The position numbers were made by a program, and so were the translations under genes. Below are positions 60,351-64,000 of a stretch of 64,000 bases of DNA, in pieces. The stretch is from Rhabditoides inermis (Eukaryota; Nematoda; Chromadorea; Rhabditida; Rhabditidae). Under the pieces are notes generated by a model. It was not told the origin of the DNA. It saw only the letters and a list, made by a program, of their open reading frames with translations, and made no database searches. Position 1 is the stretch's first letter. Each line of letters starts with the position of its first letter. The stretch spans positions 1-64,000 of the forward strand of contig CAWZYM010000024.1 in the NCBI GenBank assembly GCA_963966185.1, written 5' to 3'.

Positions 60351-61422
60351 TTACCAGCCGGGCCGCAAGGAATCGTGCGAGAGGCAGGGGGTAGAAAGAG
60401 AGAGAGGTGGGCAAGACTGATAGATCCTCTCATTCGAGGGCAAAGTTATGATGAAACTCGAGTATTCCCTAAGGCGCCAAGTTTGATTACCAGCCGGGCC
60501 GCCAGGAATTGTGCGAGAGGCAGGGGGTAGAAAGAGAGAGGTGGGCAAGACTGAGATCCTCTCATTCGAGGGCAAAGTTATGATGAAACTCGAGTATTCC
60601 CTAAGGCGCCAAGTTTGATTACCAGCCGGGCCGCCAGGAATCGTGCGAGAGGCAGGGGGTAGAAAGAGAGAGGTGGGCAAGACTGATAGATCCTCTCATT
60701 CGAAGGCAAAGTTATGATGAAACTCGAGTATTCCCTAAGGCGCCAAGTTTGATTACCAGCCGGGCCGCCAGGAATCGTGCGAGAGGCAGGGGGTAGAAAG
60801 AGAGAAGTGGGCAAGACTGATAGATCCTCTCATTCGAGGGCAAAGTTATGATGAAACTCGAGTATTCCCTAAGGCGCCAAGTTTGATTACCAGCCGGGCC
60901 GCCAGGATTCGTGCGAGAGGCAGGGGGTAGAAAGAGAGAGGTGGGCAAGACTGATAGATCCTCTCATTCGAGGGCAAAGTTATGATGAAACTCGAGTATT
61001 CCCTAAGGCGCCAAGTTTGATTACCAGCCGGGCCGCCAGGAATCGTGCGAGAGGCAGGGGGTAGAAAGAGAGAGGTGGGCAAGACTGATAGATCCTCTCA
61101 TTCGAAGGCAAAGTTATGATGAAACTCGAGTATTCCCTAAGGCGCCAAGTTTGATTACCAGCCGGGCCGCCAGGAATCGTGCGAGAGGCAGGGGGTAGAA
61201 AGAGAGAGGTGGGCAAGAGTGATAGATCCTCTCATTCGAGGGCAAAGTTATGATGAAACTCGAGTATTCCCTAAGGCGCCAAGTTTGATTACCAGCCGGG
61301 CCGCCAGGAATCGTGAGAGAGGCAGGGGGTAGAAAGAGAGAGGTGGGCAAGACTGATAGATCCTCTCATTCGAGGGCAAAGTTATGATGAAACTCGAGTA
61401 TTCCCTAAGGCGCCAGGTTTGA
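60351..61422 (+). repeat. 1072-bp unit repeated at 61423
   Basis: Eight-monomer series with CCAGGTTTG, GGCCGCAAGG, GGAATTGTG, ATTCGAAGGC, GAGAAGTGGGC and GTGAGAGAGG. The start of it repeats at +1072. Most monomers here are 134 bp, so this region is more uniform than the first 20 kb. Confidence 0.75.
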
Positions 61423-62896
61423 TTACCAACCGGGCCGCAAGGAATCGTGCGAGAGGCAGGGGGTAGAAAGAGAGAGAGGTGGGCAAGACTGATAGATCCT
61501 CTCATTCGAGGGCAAAGTTATGATGAAACTCGAGTATTCCCTAAGGCGCCAAGTTTGATTACCAGCCGGGCCGCCAGGAATTGTGCGAGAGGCAGGGGGT
61601 AGAAAGAGAGAGGTGGGCAAGACTGAGATCCTCTCATTCGAGGGCAAAGTTATGATGAAACTCGAGTATTCCCTAAGGCGCCAAGTTTGATTACCAGCCG
61701 GGCCGCCAGGAATCGTGCGAGAGGCAGGGGGTAGAAAGAGAGAGGTGGGCAAGACTGATAGATCCTCTCATTCGAAGGCAAAGTTATGATGAAACTCGAG
61801 TATTCCCTAAGGCGCCAAGTTTGATTACCAGCCGGGCCGCCAGGAATTGTGCGAGAGGCAGGGGGTAGAAAGAGAGAGGTGGGCAAGACTGAGATCCTCT
61901 CATTCGAGGGCAAAGTTATGATGAAACTCGAGTATTCCCTAAGGCGCCAAGTTTGATTACCAGCCGGGCCGCCAGGAATCGTGCGAGAGGCAGGGGGTAG
62001 AAAGAGAGAGGTGGGCAAGACTGATAGATCATCTCATTCGAAGGCAAAGTTATGATGAAACTCGAGTATTCCCTAAGGCGCCAAGTTTGATTACCAGCCG
62101 GGCCGCCAGGAATCGTGCGAGAGGCAGGGGGTAGAAAGAGAGAAGTGGGCAAGACTGATAGATCCTCTCATTCGAGGGCAAAGTTATGATGAAACTCGAG
62201 TATTCCCTAAGGCGCCAAGTTTGATTACCAGCCGGGCCACCAGGAATCGTGCGAGAGGCAGGGGGTAGAAAGAGAGAGGTGGGCAAGACTGATAGATCCT
62301 CTCATTCGAGGGCAAAGTTATGATGAAACTCGAGTATTCCCTAAGGCGCCAAGTTTGATTACCAGCCGGGCCGCCAGGAATCGTGCGAGAGGCAGGGGGT
62401 AGAAAGAGAGAGGTGGGCAAGACTGATAGATCCTCTCATTCGAAGGCAAAGTTATGATGAAACTCGAGTATTCCCTAAGGCGCCAAGTTTGATTACCAGC
62501 CGGGCCGCCAGGAATCGTGCGAGAGGCAGGGGGTAGAAAGAGAGAGGTGGGCAAGACTGATAGATCCTCTCATTCGAGGGCAAAGTTATGATGAAACTCG
62601 AGTATTCCCTAAGGCGCCAAGTTTGATTACCAGCCGGGCCGCCAGGAATCGTGAGAGAGGCAGGGGGTAGAAAGAGAGAGGTGGGCAAGACTGATAGATC
62701 CTCTCATTCGAGGGCAAAGTTATGATGAAACTCGAGTATTCCCTAAGGCGCCAAGTTTGATTACCAGCCGGGCCGCCAGGAATCGTGCGAGAGGCAGGGG
62801 TTAGAAAGAGAGAGAGGTGGGCAAGACTGATAGATCCTCTCATTCGAGGGCAAAGTTATGATGAAACTCGAGTATTCCCTAAGGCGCCAAGTTTGA

Positions 62897-64000
62897 TTAC
62901 CAGCCGGGCCGCCAGGAATCGTGCGAGAGGCAGGGGGTAGAAAGAGAGAGAGGAAGGCAAGACTGATAGATCCTCTCATTCGAGGGCAAAGTTATGATGA
63001 ATCTCGAGTATTCCCTAAGGCGCCAAGTGTGATTACCAGCCGGGCCGCCAGGAATCGTGCGAGAGGCAGGGGGTAGAAAGAGAGAGGTGGGCAAGACTGA
63101 GATCCTCTCATTCGAGGGCAAAGTTATGATGAAACTCGAGTATTCCATAAGGCGCCAAGTTTGATTACCAGCCGGGCCGCCAGGAATCGTGCGAGAGGCA
63201 GGGGGTAGAAAGAGAGAGAGGTGGGCAAGACTGATAGATCCTCTCATTCGAGGGCAAAGTTATGATGAAACTCGAGTATTCCCTAAGGCGCAAAGTTTGA
63301 TTACCAGCCGGGCCGCCAGGAATCGTGCGAGAGGCGGGGGGGGGGGGGGGGGGGGGGTAGAGAGAGGTGGGCAAGACTGATAGATCCTCTCATTCGAGGG
63401 CAAAGTTATGATGAAACTCGAGTATTCCCTAAGGCACCAAGTTTGATTACCAGCCGGGCCGCCAGGAATCGTGCGAGAGGCAGGGGGTAGAAAGAGAGAG
63501 GTGGGCAAGACTGATAGATCCTCTCATTCGAGGGCAAAGTTATGATGAAACTCGAGTATTCCCTAAGGCGCCAAGTTTGATTACCAGCCGGGCCGCCAGG
63601 AATTGTGCGAGAGGCAGGGGGTAGAAAGAGAGAGGTGGGCAAGACTGAGATCCTCTCATTCGAGGGCAAAGTTATGATGAAACTCTAGTATTCCCTAAGG
63701 CGCCAAGTTTGATTACCAGCCGGGCCGCCAGGAATCGTGCGAGAGGCAGGGGGTAGAAAGAGAGAGGTGGGCAAGACTGATAGATCCTCTCATTCGAAGG
63801 CAAAGTTATGATGAAACTCGAGTATTCCCTAAGGCGCCAAGTTTGATTACCAGCCGGGCCGCCAGGAATCGTGCGAGAGGCAGGGGGTAGAAAGAGAGAG
63901 GTGGGCAAGACTGATAGATCCTCTCATTCGAGGGCAAAGTTATGATGAAACTCGAGTATTCCCTAAGGCGCCAAGTTTGATTACCAGCCGGGCCGCCAGG
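62897..64000 (+). repeat. Third copy of the 54.8-kb block, cut by the window end
   Basis: Same marker order as 54832-55930. It contains the longest G tract of the window (G22) and the CTCTAG variant at 63683. Confidence 0.84.
63336..63357 (+). repeat. G22 tract, longest in the window
   Basis: 22 uninterrupted G; the homologous tract at 55271 has 11. Confidence 0.95.

Larger units (their letters stand above)
31675..64000 (+). repeat. Satellite block 3, to the window end
   Basis: Same satellite, same orientation, no interruption. The first part (to about 38.1 kb) copies block 2. From 39.7 kb on it is built from an 8749-bp duplication and then shorter reused blocks. The last base lies inside a monomer (at CCAGG), so the array continues. 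No third element copy and no gene are seen. Confidence 0.97.

Noticed and set aside
1..64000. CRISPR array
   Set aside because: Regular repetition is present, but there are no unique spacers: the whole period is conserved.
1..64000. Assembly collapse or artificial expansion as a full explanation of the near-identical blocks
   Set aside because: Cannot be excluded from sequence alone, but the copies carry private substitutions, an A-run difference and different G-run lengths, which argues for real separate copies.

Overview
The window is one uninterrupted block of eukaryotic satellite DNA, broken only by two copies of a single non-satellite insertion. A GC-moderate monomer of about 134 bp (about 53% GC, seven CpG sites in the consensus form) is repeated head-to-tail in one orientation from the first base to the last. 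About 465 monomers fit in the satellite portion (estimated as length divided by 134, not counted one by one). The array starts and ends inside a monomer, so it continues beyond both edges. I found no supported protein-coding gene, rRNA, complete tRNA or CRISPR array. The organism cannot be named from this sequence. A homogenised satellite with higher-order repeats (HORs), a non-coding long-inverted-repeat element and many CpG-transition variants points to constitutive heterochromatin (pericentromere, centromere, B or sex chromosome, or a knob-like block) of a eukaryote, probably an animal.

Layout: 1-21413 is satellite block 1, with nested HORs. An 11-monomer unit with spacings of 1475, 1477 and 1528 bp covers the first 4.5 kb. 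A 1789-bp unit lies at 5.4-9.0 kb, a 1347-bp unit at 10.7-13.4 kb and a 2431-2434-bp unit at 16.3-20.3 kb. 21414-22234 is an 821-bp foldback-type element with roughly 300-bp inverted arms and an AT-rich non-coding loop. 22235-30855 is satellite block 2. 30856-31674 is a second copy of the same element (819 bp), identical by eye except for a 10-A versus 8-A run. 31675-64000 is satellite block 3, holding the second half of a 9.44-kb duplication that carries the element, and then an 8749-bp duplication (39.7-45.8 kb and 48.5-54.5 kb) with a 1207-bp doublet inside each copy. The last 10 kb reuse blocks at offsets of about 2.15 and 8.07 kb.

How the parts fit together: the element did not insert twice. 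Both copies sit at the same base of the same monomer variant with the same flanking monomers, so the element entered once and was then copied passively by satellite amplification. A paralogous empty site at 17771-18045 has the same flanking monomers joined without the element. It shows insertion between TA and AGG with no target-site duplication. Each inverted arm contains a tRNA-like pol III promoter-like segment pointing into the loop. Seventeen monomers carry a G run of 6-22 bases in place of the usual G5. These runs change length between HOR copies and account for the spacing shifts at the loci I compared.
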